Shown here one piece after another: positions 1-9,405 of a DNA stretch of 64,000 bases; position 1 is the stretch's first letter, and each line of letters opens with the position of its first letter. Under the pieces are notes generated by a model, which did not search any database, was not told where the DNA came from, and saw nothing but the letters and a program-made list of their open reading frames with translations. The DNA is from Aequorivita antarctica (GTDB taxonomy: Bacteria; Bacteroidota; Bacteroidia; Flavobacteriales; Flavobacteriaceae), in NCBI RefSeq assembly GCF_007997155.1, contig NZ_VORT01000001.1, positions 248,001 through 312,000 on the forward strand, given 5' to 3'. Made by a program: the position numbers and the translations under genes.

Positions 1-657
1 ATTTTGGCGTCTAGCAACTCATATTTATACGAAGACAAAATTTTTCAAATCAGTGGTTTAAACGATACTTTGGTTTTTACAGTAAAAAATATTGAAACAA
101 AAGAAGAACTTAAAAGAATTGAACTTTCAAAAGATGAAGAAATTACTTTTAAAAACAGTCCAATTATACAAGAAGGAACTTCTATTAGCTCGGATGGTCG
201 ACGAGAGTTGGAAAAGACAGCTCAGTTTCTTCGAAAAATAACTTCAGAGGATATTGGTGTGGCTGTAATTAAGTCCAAGAGCGGTTATCAAGTTACAATG
301 GGGGGCAATAAAGAAATACAACAAACTGGTGGTGGAGCACCCATGATGATGGGCGGCTTTGGTGGTGGAATGCCAATTGGAACAGCTGGAGCCTTTACGG
401 TTTCTTACAATCCCGTATTTTATGCTTTTAATTCCTATAAGCACAACAAATCAACCCGTATTGAATGTGTTTTTAATGATAGTTTTGAGCATGTTGATGG
501 AATAGTTCCAGTGAATGTTTTTGATAAAATCCGAACATATACACTTCGAAATCCCAATGGAAAGGCAGAAAACGTATTCAAAATGAATGATTTTTTTATT
601 TATGGAAAATATAATTCCAAAGAAGATACTTATGAACTTTTTAAATTTTCAGAATAA
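1..657 (+). CDS. C-terminal part of an unrecognised protein (5' truncated)
   Basis: An open frame runs in from the window edge and stops at 657. The only early start is a TTG at position 4 with no leader or signal peptide after it, so I read this as the C-terminal 218 codons or so of a larger protein. The visible part is mixed alpha/beta. A Gly/Met-rich low-complexity stretch around residues 108-128 (GGGAPMMMGGFGGG) looks like a flexible linker between two folded segments. I do not recognise the family. It ends 9 bases before tex on the same strand, so the two may be co-transcribed. Confidence 0.6.
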   Translation: MLASSNSYLYEDKIFQISGLNDTLVFTVKNIETKEELKRIELSKDEEITFKNSPIIQEGTSISSDGRRELEKTAQFLRKITSEDIGVAVIKSKSGYQVTMGGNKEIQQTGGGAPMMMGGFGGGMPIGTAGAFTVSYNPVFYAFNSYKHNKSTRIECVFNDSFEHVDGIVPVNVFDKIRTYTLRNPNGKAENVFKMNDFFIYGKYNSKEDTYELFKFSE

Positions 658-666
658 CTTCTAAAA

Positions 667-2802
667 ATGAACAACCTTCTTCAATACATAACCTCTCAAA
701 CCCAGCTTCCCTCAAAAAGCATAGAAAACACAGTCAAACTTTTAAACGAAGATTGCACCATTCCTTTCATTTCCCGCTACCGGAAAGAATTGACAGGAAA
801 TCTGGATGAGGTTCAAATTGGCGATATTGTAAAATTCAAAGAACAGTTTGAAGCGCTGGAAAAGCGGAAAGTTGCAATCTTAAAATCTTTGGAAGAACAG
901 GAGGTCTTAACTGCCGAACTTCGGAAAAAAATTGAAGAAGCTACAGATTTAATCGCTTTGGAAGACTTGTATTTGCCGTACAAAAAGAAGCGAAAAACAA
1001 AGGCAGATACAGCACGCGAAAACGGTTTGGAGCCTTTGGCGAAAATTTTAATGGTGCAGACCCGAAGTATCTCGAGTTCCGATATTTCTTCACTTGCTTC
1101 AAAATATATAAAAGGCGAAGTAATTTCCGAAGAAGAAGCTTTGGAAGGCGCACGACACATTATTGCCGAATGGATCAACGAACGCACCGATATTCGGAAT
1201 ATGCTGCGTCACCAATTGGAGCGTTTTGCAGCGATTTCAACCAAAGTTATAAAGAAGCTTGAAGACGATGAAAAAGCGCAGAAATTCCGTGATTACTTTG
1301 ATTGGAATGAAGCTTTAAACCGAATTCCTTCACACAGATTATTGGCAATACTACGTGCAACTTCCGAAGGTTTTATTCGCCAGAAAATAGAAATTGATGA
1401 TGAAAAAGCAATCTCAAAAATTGAAGATCGCGTTGTAAAACTAAACGATGCGGCTTCAAAACAAATAAAACTTGCAATTGAAGATAGCTACAAACGGCTT
1501 TTGCTTCCGGCACTTTCAAACGAAGCACTTTCCGCCGCAAAGGAAAAAGCAGATGAAACCGCAATTAATGTTTTCGCCAAAAACTTAAAACAACTTTTAC
1601 TAGGTTCGCCTTTGGGTGAAAAGCGTGTTTTGGCAATCGATCCTGGTTTTAGATCAGGCTGTAAAGTGGTTTGCTTAGATGCTCAAGGCGGTTTACAGCA
1701 TAATGAAACAATCTATCCGCACGCACCAAAAAATGATCTTAAAGGTGCGATGAAGAAGATTAGTTCACTCGCAGATGCCCATAAAATTGAAGCAATTGCA
1801 ATCGGAAACGGAACGGCTTCGCGGGAAACAGAACAGTTCATAAAACGAATTCATTTTAAAAATCCAATACAAGTTTTTGTAGTGAGCGAGGCTGGGGCAT
1901 CTATATATTCGGCTTCAAAAATTGCGCGCGATGAATTCCCGAATTATGATGTTACTGTGCGAGGCGCAGTATCCATCGGTCGCCGTTTGCAGGATCCTTT
2001 GGCGGAACTGGTTAAAATTGATGCTAAATCCATAGGTGTAGGTCAATATCAACACGATGTGGATCAGTCAAAACTGAAAAGTTCGCTGGATACTTCGGTA
2101 GAATTATGCGTAAATTCTGTTGGGGTGAATATAAATACCGCAAGCGTTCCTCTATTGAGTTACGTTTCTGGAATAGGCCCGAAATTGGCAGAAAATGTAG
2201 TAAACTATCGCGAAGAAAACGGCGCATTCTTTTCGAGAGAAGAAGTTAAGAAAGTTCCACGTTTGGGCGGAAAAGCATTTGAGCAGGCAGCTGGATTTCT
2301 ACGAATAAAAAATGGTAAAAATCCATTAGACGATTCTTCTGTGCATCCCGAAAGTTATTCGGTGGTCTCAAAAATGGCGAAAGATGTAGGGGTAAAAGTT
2401 TCTGAATTGATTGGAAATAAAGCCCTTCTACAGAAGATAGATTTAGAAAAATACACTTCAGAAAAAATTGGACTTCCCACTTTGCAAGATATTTTAAAGG
2501 AACTGGAAAAACCTGGACTTGACATTCGCGAAGAGGCAAAAGTTTTTACATTCAACCAAAACATAAAAACCATAAGCGATTTGCAGGAAGGACAATTACT
2601 GCCCGGAATTGTGAACAACATCACTAATTTTGGCTGTTTTGTGGATATAGGGATAAAGGAAAGCGGCCTGATCCACGTTTCAAATCTTGCCGATGCATAT
2701 GTTTCAGATGTTAGTGAACACGTGCATTTGCACCAACAAATAATAGTAAAAGTGCTAGATGTGGATGTGCCTAGAAAACGAATTCAGTTGAAACTGCACT
2801 AA
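667..2802 (+). CDS. tex: Tex-family RNA-binding transcription accessory protein
   Basis: Tex is a cytoplasmic S1-domain nucleic-acid-binding protein that associates with transcription; its precise role is not settled. The 711-residue product has the family order: a helical N-terminal Tex region, a YqgF/RNase H-like domain starting near residue 320 (VLAIDPGFRSG), a helix-hairpin-helix region near 485-560 (NINTASVPLLSYVSGIGPKL) and a C-terminal S1 domain from about 645 (PGIVNNITNFGCFVDIG). It ends straight after the S1 domain, slightly shorter than proteobacterial Tex, which often has a tail. The ATG at 667 gives a normal Tex N-terminus. Confidence 0.95.
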   Translation: MNNLLQYITSQTQLPSKSIENTVKLLNEDCTIPFISRYRKELTGNLDEVQIGDIVKFKEQFEALEKRKVAILKSLEEQEVLTAELRKKIEEATDLIALEDLYLPYKKKRKTKADTARENGLEPLAKILMVQTRSISSSDISSLASKYIKGEVISEEEALEGARHIIAEWINERTDIRNMLRHQLERFAAISTKVIKKLEDDEKAQKFRDYFDWNEALNRIPSHRLLAILRATSEGFIRQKIEIDDEKAISKIEDRVVKLNDAASKQIKLAIEDSYKRLLLPALSNEALSAAKEKADETAINVFAKNLKQLLLGSPLGEKRVLAIDPGFRSGCKVVCLDAQGGLQHNETIYPHAPKNDLKGAMKKISSLADAHKIEAIAIGNGTASRETEQFIKRIHFKNPIQVFVVSEAGASIYSASKIARDEFPNYDVTVRGAVSIGRRLQDPLAELVKIDAKSIGVGQYQHDVDQSKLKSSLDTSVELCVNSVGVNINTASVPLLSYVSGIGPKLAENVVNYREENGAFFSREEVKKVPRLGGKAFEQAAGFLRIKNGKNPLDDSSVHPESYSVVSKMAKDVGVKVSELIGNKALLQKIDLEKYTSEKIGLPTLQDILKELEKPGLDIREEAKVFTFNQNIKTISDLQEGQLLPGIVNNITNFGCFVDIGIKESGLIHVSNLADAYVSDVSEHVHLHQQIIVKVLDVDVPRKRIQLKLH

Positions 2803-2870
2803 TAATTTTCTGAAGGTGTTAATAATTGTTTTATCTAAAATTAAATAGGTTTCTATCAATTATTAAACAC

Positions 2871-2878
2871 TAATTTTG
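2871..2878 (+). promoter_or_regulatory. Bacteroidota -7 promoter box for the EamA gene
   Basis: TAATTTTG matches the TAnnTTTG core of the Bacteroidota primary sigma factor. It lies about 35 bases before the ATG at 2914, so the EamA gene probably has its own promoter rather than reading through from tex. Confidence 0.6.
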
Positions 2879-2913
2879 CGGTTTTTGTTCAACTATAGCA
2901 ATTGCAAAAACTT

Positions 2914-3807
2914 ATGACGAAGCCCCGCATCGCCCTCGTTATTGGAATCATTTGTATTTCCATTTTTCCTATTTTGGTCAAGCTCAGTTTGTCACCGGGT
3001 GTTATTTCGGCTTTTTATAGAATGGCGATTGCTGCGGCACTTTTGGTTCCATTCACTTTTTTGACTGGTAAAATGAAAATCCCATCTCGAAAGATTTTCT
3101 TGCTGACCGTTCTTTGTGGTGCTATTTTCGCTGGTGACGTGGCAGTTTGGAACATCGCCATACAAGAGTCAACTGCAACGCAAGCTACTTTGCTCACTAA
3201 CCTTTCACCAGTCTGGGTAGGAGTTGGAGCCTTTTTCTTCTTAAAAAATAAACCGACATTCAATTTTTGGATAGGTACTGCAATTGCCATTTTCGGAATG
3301 ATTACTTTGGTGGGTTTTCGGTTTTTCCTCGAATTGGATTTTGACCTTGCTTTTGTTTTTGCAATCCTTTCTGGCGTTTTTTACGCCATTTATATGCTAC
3401 TCAGCAAATATGTGCTTTATGAAGTGGAAGTGCTTCCATTTATCACTATTAGCACGCTTTCCTCGGCTTTCTTCTTGGCTATTTTAAGTTGTGGCCTTGA
3501 CCAACCTTTTACAGGATTTAGCAATATGGGCTGGTTTGTTTTGGTGGTTCAGGGCGTAGTTTGCCAATTGATGGCGTGGCTGCTTTTGGGTTATGCAACC
3601 AAACACATGCGGGCAACACGTGTGTCCGTGAGTCTTTTGGGTCAGGCAGTTTTAACAACCATTTTGGCGTGGCTTTTTATTGGGGAAGAAGTAAGTTTTC
3701 AAATGATTGTGGGCGGAATTGTTTTACTTTTCGGAATTCGGATTACTTTTTACAATAAACCAATTCCTTTCTTCAGAAGAAATAATAGTAGTGAAGAAGC
3801 TGCTTGA
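2914..3807 (+). CDS. EamA/DMT-family membrane transporter
   Basis: Predicted inner-membrane carrier of the drug/metabolite transporter superfamily with about ten transmembrane helices in two homologous five-helix halves (EamA repeats). Typical segments are the first helix (ALVIGIICISIFPILVKLS) and the second-half signature near residues 225-275 with a conserved GEE (LFIGEEVSFQMIVGG). Substrate cannot be read from sequence; family members export amino acids, nucleosides or drugs. I chose ATG 2914 (MTKPRIAL) over the in-frame TTG 12 bases upstream, because both lie downstream of the -7 box and the ATG gives the usual short N-terminus. Length 297 residues is normal. Confidence 0.88.
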   Translation: MTKPRIALVIGIICISIFPILVKLSLSPGVISAFYRMAIAAALLVPFTFLTGKMKIPSRKIFLLTVLCGAIFAGDVAVWNIAIQESTATQATLLTNLSPVWVGVGAFFFLKNKPTFNFWIGTAIAIFGMITLVGFRFFLELDFDLAFVFAILSGVFYAIYMLLSKYVLYEVEVLPFITISTLSSAFFLAILSCGLDQPFTGFSNMGWFVLVVQGVVCQLMAWLLLGYATKHMRATRVSVSLLGQAVLTTILAWLFIGEEVSFQMIVGGIVLLFGIRITFYNKPIPFFRRNNSSEEAA

Positions 3808-3811
3808 AAAA

Positions 3812-4042
3812 TTAGACCAATTTTGTTGAAATAATTTTTACCGGACAGGCTTTTGCGGCTTGTTCACAGCTTTCAAATGCTGCATTATCGACAAATTTTA
3901 ATGTAAAAAAACCACGCTTTTGTTCAGAATGTAGCAATACAGTTTTTCCGTCTTTTTTTGACATACGGAAATAAGTCGGCGCTAGCTCCACACAGTAGTT
4001 ACAACCGATACATTTGTTTCTTTGCAGAGTGACAACAACCAT
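3812..4042 (-). CDS. Single-cluster [4Fe-4S] ferredoxin
   Basis: A 76-residue ferredoxin. It has one CxxCxxC motif (CIGCNYC) and the fourth ligand in a distal CP (KACPVK); the usual fourth Cys of a second cluster is replaced (LAPTYF), so one [4Fe-4S] cluster is expected. A longer open frame reaches to 4147, but it only overlaps the end of the U32 gene. The ATG at 4042 begins one base after the U32 stop codon, so the two are translationally coupled. The pairing suggests this ferredoxin delivers electrons to the U32 protein, which is inference from position. Confidence 0.85.
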   Translation of the reverse strand: MVVVTLQRNKCIGCNYCVELAPTYFRMSKKDGKTVLLHSEQKRGFFTLKFVDNAAFESCEQAAKACPVKIISTKLV

Positions 4043-4043
4043 T

Positions 4044-5285
4044 TTATGAAGCAACGATTTTATACAATTTATCTGAAGGCCGCACTCGGAAGGGAGTTGG
4101 AATGGTACAGGAATCGCCTTTTTTTGCGGTTGACAGGGACTCGTCATTTACTAGCATTTCAGAAAGGTCGAATTCTTTGGCACCAGTAGTGGGGCCGGTA
4201 ATCAAAATCTTGTCGCCTAAGTTTAAATCATAGGCTTCAATCTTAAATTCTGCAATTTTGGTTTTTGGGAAATAATGAACCCCTTTCCCGATATACACTT
4301 TCTTTTGTGTGGCTTGTGAACCTTCAGTATTGCTCCATTCACCCAGTTTTTGTCCCAAATAATAGCCGCCCCAAAATCCGCGGTTATATACTTTAGCCAG
4401 TTCCACCATCCATTGCTCCACTTTCTCTTTTGAATAAGTGCCGCCATAATACGCATCAATAGCTTCGCGATAGGTTTTGGTAACGGTTGCAACATACTCA
4501 GGCGCACGACCACGGCCTTCAATTTTTAGAACTTTTATGCCAGTTTCGATGACTTGGTCCAAAAAATCTACAGTGCAAAGATCTTTTGGAGACATCATAT
4601 ACTCGTTGTCCAATTCAATCTCAAAACCAGTTTCTTGGTCAATAACCGTGTATTTTTTTCGGCAATTCTGCTTGCAAGCACCTCGATTGGCTGAAGAATT
4701 ATACGAATGTAGACTTAAATAACATTTCCCCGAAACAGCCATACAAAGTGCGCCGTGACCAAAAATTTCCACTTCAACCAAATTTCCTGAAGGCCCTTTT
4801 ACCTGTTCTTTCTCAATTTGTTCGGTAATATTTTTCACTTGCCGCAGGCTTAATTCTCGGCTCATTACCATCGTATCGGCAAAAAGGGCGTAAAATTTCA
4901 CCGTTTCAATATTAGTAATATTTATTTGAGTTGAAATGTGCACTTCCATCCCAATCTGTCTTCCATAGGCAATCACAGCTTGATCCATCGCAATAACAGC
5001 AGTAATATCTGCTTTCTTCGCTGCATTTAAAACCGTTTTTATTACTGAAAGATCGTGATCATAAATGATTGTATTCAGCGTGATATAGGTTCGAACATTT
5101 TTCTTTTTACATCTTTTGGTAATTTCAGAAAGATCTTCGATTGTAAAATTAATACTCGCCCGGGCACGCATATTTAATTGTTCGACGCCAAAATAGACGG
5201 AGTCTGCGCCATTGTCCAAGGCAGCCTGCAACGATTCAAAATTACCAGCTGGAGCCATTAATTCTATTTTTCCTGAAGAAGTCAT
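4044..5285 (-). CDS. U32 family protein (TrhP/RlhA-type, former peptidase U32)
   Basis: 413 residues with the U32 signature in the middle (FGHGALCMAVSGKC, about residues 172-188), followed by further cysteines (GACKQNC) that bind an Fe-S cluster in this family. Members such as TrhP and RlhA hydroxylate tRNA or rRNA bases and use prephenate-linked chemistry; proteolysis is an old assignment. The C-terminal barrel domain (about 320-413) matches the YegQ layout more than the short YhbU/YhbV forms, so a tRNA U34 hydroxylation role is likely but not proven. A one-cluster ferredoxin gene follows after one base. Confidence 0.85.
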   Translation of the reverse strand: MTSSGKIELMAPAGNFESLQAALDNGADSVYFGVEQLNMRARASINFTIEDLSEITKRCKKKNVRTYITLNTIIYDHDLSVIKTVLNAAKKADITAVIAMDQAVIAYGRQIGMEVHISTQINITNIETVKFYALFADTMVMSRELSLRQVKNITEQIEKEQVKGPSGNLVEVEIFGHGALCMAVSGKCYLSLHSYNSSANRGACKQNCRKKYTVIDQETGFEIELDNEYMMSPKDLCTVDFLDQVIETGIKVLKIEGRGRAPEYVATVTKTYREAIDAYYGGTYSKEKVEQWMVELAKVYNRGFWGGYYLGQKLGEWSNTEGSQATQKKVYIGKGVHYFPKTKIAEFKIEAYDLNLGDKILITGPTTGAKEFDLSEMLVNDESLSTAKKGDSCTIPTPFRVRPSDKLYKIVAS

Positions 5286-5443
5286 TTGTTGAAAAATTTT
5301 GAAAATACCTACAAATTTCGGACTTGTTTTCTTTTTAAAATATGATATATGTTAGGTTTGGTTGAAATATTGCAATCGTTATGAAGATTTTGAATAGTAT
5401 TCGGCACTCAATTTTACATATAGTAAATTTTTAAAACAGGGTT

Positions 5444-7528
5444 TCAGCTTCCCAAATACAGCCCAAGTTTTATTTTCCAATACGCCATCTTCTCCTCAAA
5501 ATATTCAAAATATGGTTTTAGGGCTTCGGGATTTTCGAGCGTCTTTTGTACATCCTTGATTTGATGGATTTCTTCGGAAGAAATAAATTTTGAAAAATCA
5601 AAAGGCACACCCAATTGATGCATTTTTATAAAATGACCATAAATTGAATCTTCTGAAAGTCCACGTTTGTCTGCAATCTCTGAAGGTGAAAGATTGTTTT
5701 CAATAAACATTTTATAACTGCGCTCGTGGGTTGGTATATTATTTTCAAGACCATCCAAATGCCGATTGATGACTTTTAGGAAATCATCTGCATATTTCTC
5801 CAGTTTTGCTTGGCCAACTCCAGAAACTTCTGCAAACTCCTCACGAGTTCTAGGTTTTTTGAATTCCATATCTTCCAAAGTTGCGTCACTGAAAACAACG
5901 AACGCCGGTTTATTTAATTCTTGCGCCAATTTCAAACGCAGCTCCCGTAACTTATCAAAAAGTTCAGCACGTTTTCTTTTTACTTTTTCTACTACAATTT
6001 GTTCTTTCTCTTGCAGTAGGTTTGCCAGTTGCACTTTTTTTCCTTCGAATAAAACCTTTTTGGCAAGGGGAGTAAGCAACAACCGACCGTTTTCATGAAA
6101 ATGAATTTGCAAAACGCCTTGGTTTAAAAGTTGAATAACGTATTGCTGCAAGTCGCGCCAAGCGATATCTTTTGCGGCACCGAAAGTTTTTATTCTTTGG
6201 TAACCTTTATCAAAAACTTGGGCATTTTGTGCACCACGCAATACGTCCAAAACCATACCCAGCGCTTCTTGTTCCTGTAATCGCGAAACTGCCGAACAGA
6301 CTTTTTGGGCTATGAGCGTGCCGTCAAAATATTTTGGTGGGGTTTTGCAGATGTCGCAATTGCCACAATCTTCAGTAATGTGTTCCCCAAAATAGCCAAG
6401 AAGTACTTTTCTTCTGCAACTCAAGGCTTCGGCAAATTGCTGCATTCGTTCAAGTTTCGCCAATTGATACGTTTCTGTTTCGGTGCCTTCTGCAAACTTC
6501 CGAAGCATAATTACATCAGCGAAACTGTAGAAAAGAATAGTATGCGCTGCTAGGCCATCGCGTCCACTTCGACCAATTTCTTGATAATATCCATCAATAT
6601 TTTTGGGCATATTATAATGAATCACCCAGCGCACGTTGCTTTTGTCAATGCCCATTCCAAAGGCGATAGTAGCAACGATTATAGGTGAAGTATCGTTGAT
6701 AAAATTTTCCTGAATTTGAGTTCTTTCTTCGGAAGTCAATCCTGCGTGGTATGCTTCAGCTTTATAACCCTTTGAAGAAAGTGTCGCAGCGAGTTTTTCG
6801 GTACTTTTTCTGCTTAGGCAATAAATAATGCCACATTCTTTTGAATGGTTTTTCAGAAAATCTAAAATTTGCTTGTTGCGGTTTTGGCCAGGCCTAACAT
6901 CTAGATATAAATTTGGTCTATCAAACGAAGCGATAAAGGTCTTGGCTTCGGGAACTGAAAGTTGTATGGCAATATCTACCCGCGTAGCGCGATCTGCCGT
7001 AGCTGTTAAAGCAATCAAAGGAACGTTTGGAAATTGTTCCTTCAAACTTTTCAGCTGTGTATAAGCTGGCCGAAAATCGTGACCCCAACTGGAAATACAG
7101 TGTGCTTCATCTACGGCGAAGAGGCTAATTTTTATTGAATTCAGAATAAAATTCAACTGAGGAAGACTTTCCGGAGCTACATAGAGCAACTTTAAATTTC
7201 CGTTTTGTAAATCTTTTAAAACTTGCTGTTGTTCCTCGGAAGCTTGTGAGCTGTTGAAAAATGTTGCAGCAATTCCGTTTGCTTTTAATGCATCCACTTG
7301 ATCCTTCATTAAAGCAATTAATGGAGAAATCACTATCGCCGTTCCTTCCAAAGCCAAAGCCGGCAATTGAAAACACAACGATTTACCGCCGCCCGTGGGC
7401 ATAATGGCAATAGTGTCTTTTTGATTTAATACATTCTTTATAATTTCTTCCTGATTTGGAAGAAACTTGTCGTACCCGAAATGCGTTTTGAGCAAATCGA
7501 ATATACTTAGCTGGGTATTTGTTTCCAT
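5444..7528 (-). CDS. recQ: ATP-dependent DNA helicase RecQ
   Basis: A 694-residue 3'-5' superfamily 2 helicase of recombination and repair. Walker A is MPTGGGKS at residues 43-50 and the Walker B box is DEAH at 140-143, inside the RecQ-specific run [17 protein letters not shown]. The zinc-binding cysteines lie near 370-395 (CRRK...CGNCDIC), followed by the RQC winged helix and an HRDC domain near 515-600. A C-terminal helix-turn-helix-like region (about 615-660, [17 protein letters not shown]) is common in Bacteroidota RecQ. The SSB gene lies upstream on the same strand, but a terminator separates the two. Confidence 0.96.
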   Translation of the reverse strand: METNTQLSIFDLLKTHFGYDKFLPNQEEIIKNVLNQKDTIAIMPTGGGKSLCFQLPALALEGTAIVISPLIALMKDQVDALKANGIAATFFNSSQASEEQQQVLKDLQNGNLKLLYVAPESLPQLNFILNSIKISLFAVDEAHCISSWGHDFRPAYTQLKSLKEQFPNVPLIALTATADRATRVDIAIQLSVPEAKTFIASFDRPNLYLDVRPGQNRNKQILDFLKNHSKECGIIYCLSRKSTEKLAATLSSKGYKAEAYHAGLTSEERTQIQENFINDTSPIIVATIAFGMGIDKSNVRWVIHYNMPKNIDGYYQEIGRSGRDGLAAHTILFYSFADVIMLRKFAEGTETETYQLAKLERMQQFAEALSCRRKVLLGYFGEHITEDCGNCDICKTPPKYFDGTLIAQKVCSAVSRLQEQEALGMVLDVLRGAQNAQVFDKGYQRIKTFGAAKDIAWRDLQQYVIQLLNQGVLQIHFHENGRLLLTPLAKKVLFEGKKVQLANLLQEKEQIVVEKVKRKRAELFDKLRELRLKLAQELNKPAFVVFSDATLEDMEFKKPRTREEFAEVSGVGQAKLEKYADDFLKVINRHLDGLENNIPTHERSYKMFIENNLSPSEIADKRGLSEDSIYGHFIKMHQLGVPFDFSKFISSEEIHQIKDVQKTLENPEALKPYFEYFEEKMAYWKIKLGLYLGS

Positions 7529-7553
7529 TTCGGTAAAAATAAAGATTTGAAAT

Positions 7554-7584
7554 TTAAAAAAAGCCCCCGCAGAAAGCGAGGGCT
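7554..7584 (-). terminator. Intrinsic terminator of ssb
   Basis: A GC-rich hairpin (AGCCCCCGC, loop AGAAA, GCGAGGGCT; one mismatch) is followed on the minus strand by a T tract. It lies 17 bases after the ssb stop codon and before recQ, so the two genes are probably separate transcripts. Confidence 0.85.
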
Positions 7585-7600
7585 TGATTGGCCAGTCATT

Positions 7601-7936
7601 TTACTTACTCCCCAGCATGACTAGCTCGTTGCATACTACCTCTGTAATATATTTTTTGTTTCCTTCCTTGTCATCATATGATCTGGAAGTCAGTTTTCCT
7701 TCTATTGCCACTTCTTTTCCTTTTGTGACATAATTTTCAATGATCTCAGCAGTTTTTCCCCAAGCAACCACATTGTGCCATTGGGTATCTGTGATCTTTT
7801 CCCCTTTTTGATTTTTGTAAGTTTCATTTGTGGCGATACTGAACTTGGCAAGTTTCTTTCCGCCATCAAGATTTACAATTTCGGGATCGTTTCCCAAATT
7901 TCCAATCAACTGTACTTTGTTTCTAAGTGTACTCAT
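7601..7936 (-). CDS. ssb: Short single-stranded DNA-binding protein without acidic tail
   Basis: A 111-residue OB-fold SSB (NKVQLIGNLGNDPEI at the N-terminus, DTQWHNVVAWGKTAEI in the middle, VVCNELVMLG at the end). Replicative SSBs are about 145-180 residues and end in an acidic, DDxPF-like tip that recruits RecQ, RecO and other partners. This one stops right after the OB fold and has no tail. It is probably an accessory paralogue, perhaps for natural transformation or repair, but it could also be the only SSB if no other is found in the genome. A promoter and terminator flank it, giving a monocistronic unit. Confidence 0.93.
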   Translation of the reverse strand: MSTLRNKVQLIGNLGNDPEIVNLDGGKKLAKFSIATNETYKNQKGEKITDTQWHNVVAWGKTAEIIENYVTKGKEVAIEGKLTSRSYDDKEGNKKYITEVVCNELVMLGSK

Positions 7937-7996
7937 GATTTTTAATATTTAATGTTAAACAATTGATACTATCGAACTTCATTTTATTCGACAGGA

Positions 7997-8004
7997 CAAA
8001 CTTA
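7997..8004 (-). promoter_or_regulatory. -7 promoter box for ssb
   Basis: Read on the minus strand the sequence is TAAGTTTG, a full match to TAnnTTTG, 60 bases before the ssb ATG. Confidence 0.55.
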
Positions 8005-8186
8005 CATTGGCTTCCAAATTTTAGTTGGTTGTTACATACTTACTTTCGTTTATAGTTGTTTGTAATCATTTGTAAACGAATATATAATTGACAATCAATA
8101 TCTTAACATATTCAATAATTATTAAAATTTCTGTAATTTAAACCGTTGAAAATCACATCTTTTATAATTCACATTAAAAAACAGTT

Positions 8187-8768
8187 ATGAACAGCAACAG
8201 ATTAGAAGCTTTTAGTGATGGTGTACTTGCCATAATAATCACAATTATGGTCTTGGAACTGAAAGTTCCACACGGGACCGATATTGAAGCTTTGGCGCCG
8301 TTGTTACCTGTATTTCTAAGCTACGTGCTAAGTTTTATTTACATTGGAATTTACTGGAACAACCACCATCATATGTTACATACCGTGCAGAAAGTGAGTG
8401 GGGGAATCCTTTGGGCAAACCTGCATTTGTTGTTCTGGCTTTCATTGATTCCGTTCGTTACCGGTTGGCTTGGTGAAAATCATTTTGCCGAATTGCCAAT
8501 GGCAATGTATGGCGGAGTGCTGTTAATGGCAGCCATAGCCTATTTTATATTACAGAATAGAATTTTGTCCGTGCAAGGAAAAGATTCATTGTTGGCAAAT
8601 GCATTGGGAAAGGATATAAAAGGGAAAGCTTCGCCAATCATTTATGGTATAGCAATCATTTCCTCTTTTTATAACCCCTGGGTTGCGGGCGCACTTTATA
8701 TTTTGGTGGCTTTAATGTGGTTGATACCCGATAAAAGAATAGAAATAATTTTAAAGAAAAAAGAGTAG
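8187..8768 (+). CDS. TMEM175-family (DUF1211) potassium channel protein
   Basis: A 193-residue membrane protein with the hallmark first helix of bacterial TMEM175 channels: RLEAFSDGVLAIIITIMVLE, containing the (R)xxxFSD signature that lines the pore and carries selectivity. Six hydrophobic segments can be counted, matching one six-helix repeat; bacterial family members assemble as tetramers. It probably conducts K+ with weak selectivity across the inner membrane. The gene stops at 8768 directly against the convergent CBS gene, with no space for a separate terminator. Confidence 0.9.
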   Translation: MNSNRLEAFSDGVLAIIITIMVLELKVPHGTDIEALAPLLPVFLSYVLSFIYIGIYWNNHHHMLHTVQKVSGGILWANLHLLFWLSLIPFVTGWLGENHFAELPMAMYGGVLLMAAIAYFILQNRILSVQGKDSLLANALGKDIKGKASPIIYGIAIISSFYNPWVAGALYILVALMWLIPDKRIEIILKKKE

Positions 8769-9230
8769 TTACCAAGTTTGTCCCTTCAGCTTCATAGCTG
8801 CTCGCAAGACATCGCTTTGGCTAATTTGGCCGACCAATTTACCTTTTTCCAAAATAGGAAAACGCCGGTGTTTTGATTCCAAAAATTTATTGGCGGCGTC
8901 CAGCACGTTCATTTCACCATCAATAGTGTCTACGTTTTTTATCATGTGCTGTTCCACTTTCACGTCTTCCATTGGGTGGTTGTGATAACGGGAATCGCTA
9001 AGTTGTTTCATACAATCGCCTTCGGAAATAATACCGACCAATTCATTCTTTTCATTTACTACAGGCCCTCCAGAGATTCTTTTTTTCAAAAGTACTTCCA
9101 TAACCTCCAGAATGGACTGTTCTGGTCTGAATGTAATGAGCTTGCGGGTCATAAAGTCGGATACCTTTATTTTTTCCGAAGAACCTTTTTGGGGCTTTGC
9201 CCTTTTACCAATAAAACTTTTAATTCCCAT
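8769..9230 (-). CDS. CBS-domain pair protein
   Basis: A 153-residue soluble protein consisting of two CBS motifs (about residues 25-85 and 90-150) after a basic N-terminus (KSFIGKRAKPQKG). The motif ends are typical (GIISEGDCMKQL and GQISQSDVLRAA). Such stand-alone Bateman modules bind adenosine nucleotides and act as energy sensors on partner proteins. The partner is unknown. It is convergent with the K+ channel gene, whose stop codon abuts this one. That position is suggestive only, because CBS modules regulate some channels. Confidence 0.85.
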   Translation of the reverse strand: MGIKSFIGKRAKPQKGSSEKIKVSDFMTRKLITFRPEQSILEVMEVLLKKRISGGPVVNEKNELVGIISEGDCMKQLSDSRYHNHPMEDVKVEQHMIKNVDTIDGEMNVLDAANKFLESKHRRFPILEKGKLVGQISQSDVLRAAMKLKGQTW

Positions 9231-9405
9231 TATATCATTTTTTTGCGAACTTCTAATATACTCATTTTTATTAAATTAAATTATTGGGTCCTTAAGTTAT
9301 TGGGTAATTGAGCAGTAGCACGCGAATGTTGATGTCTCAATCATCAGGAACCTTTTAGCTTAAAGCGATTAAAATTGTACTTTTAACCAATTAAACTTCC
9401 CAACC

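Noticed and set aside
4043-4147. 35-residue extension of the ferredoxin
   Set aside because: It overlaps the U32 gene end, and the ATG one base after the U32 stop gives a normal ferredoxin N-terminus.
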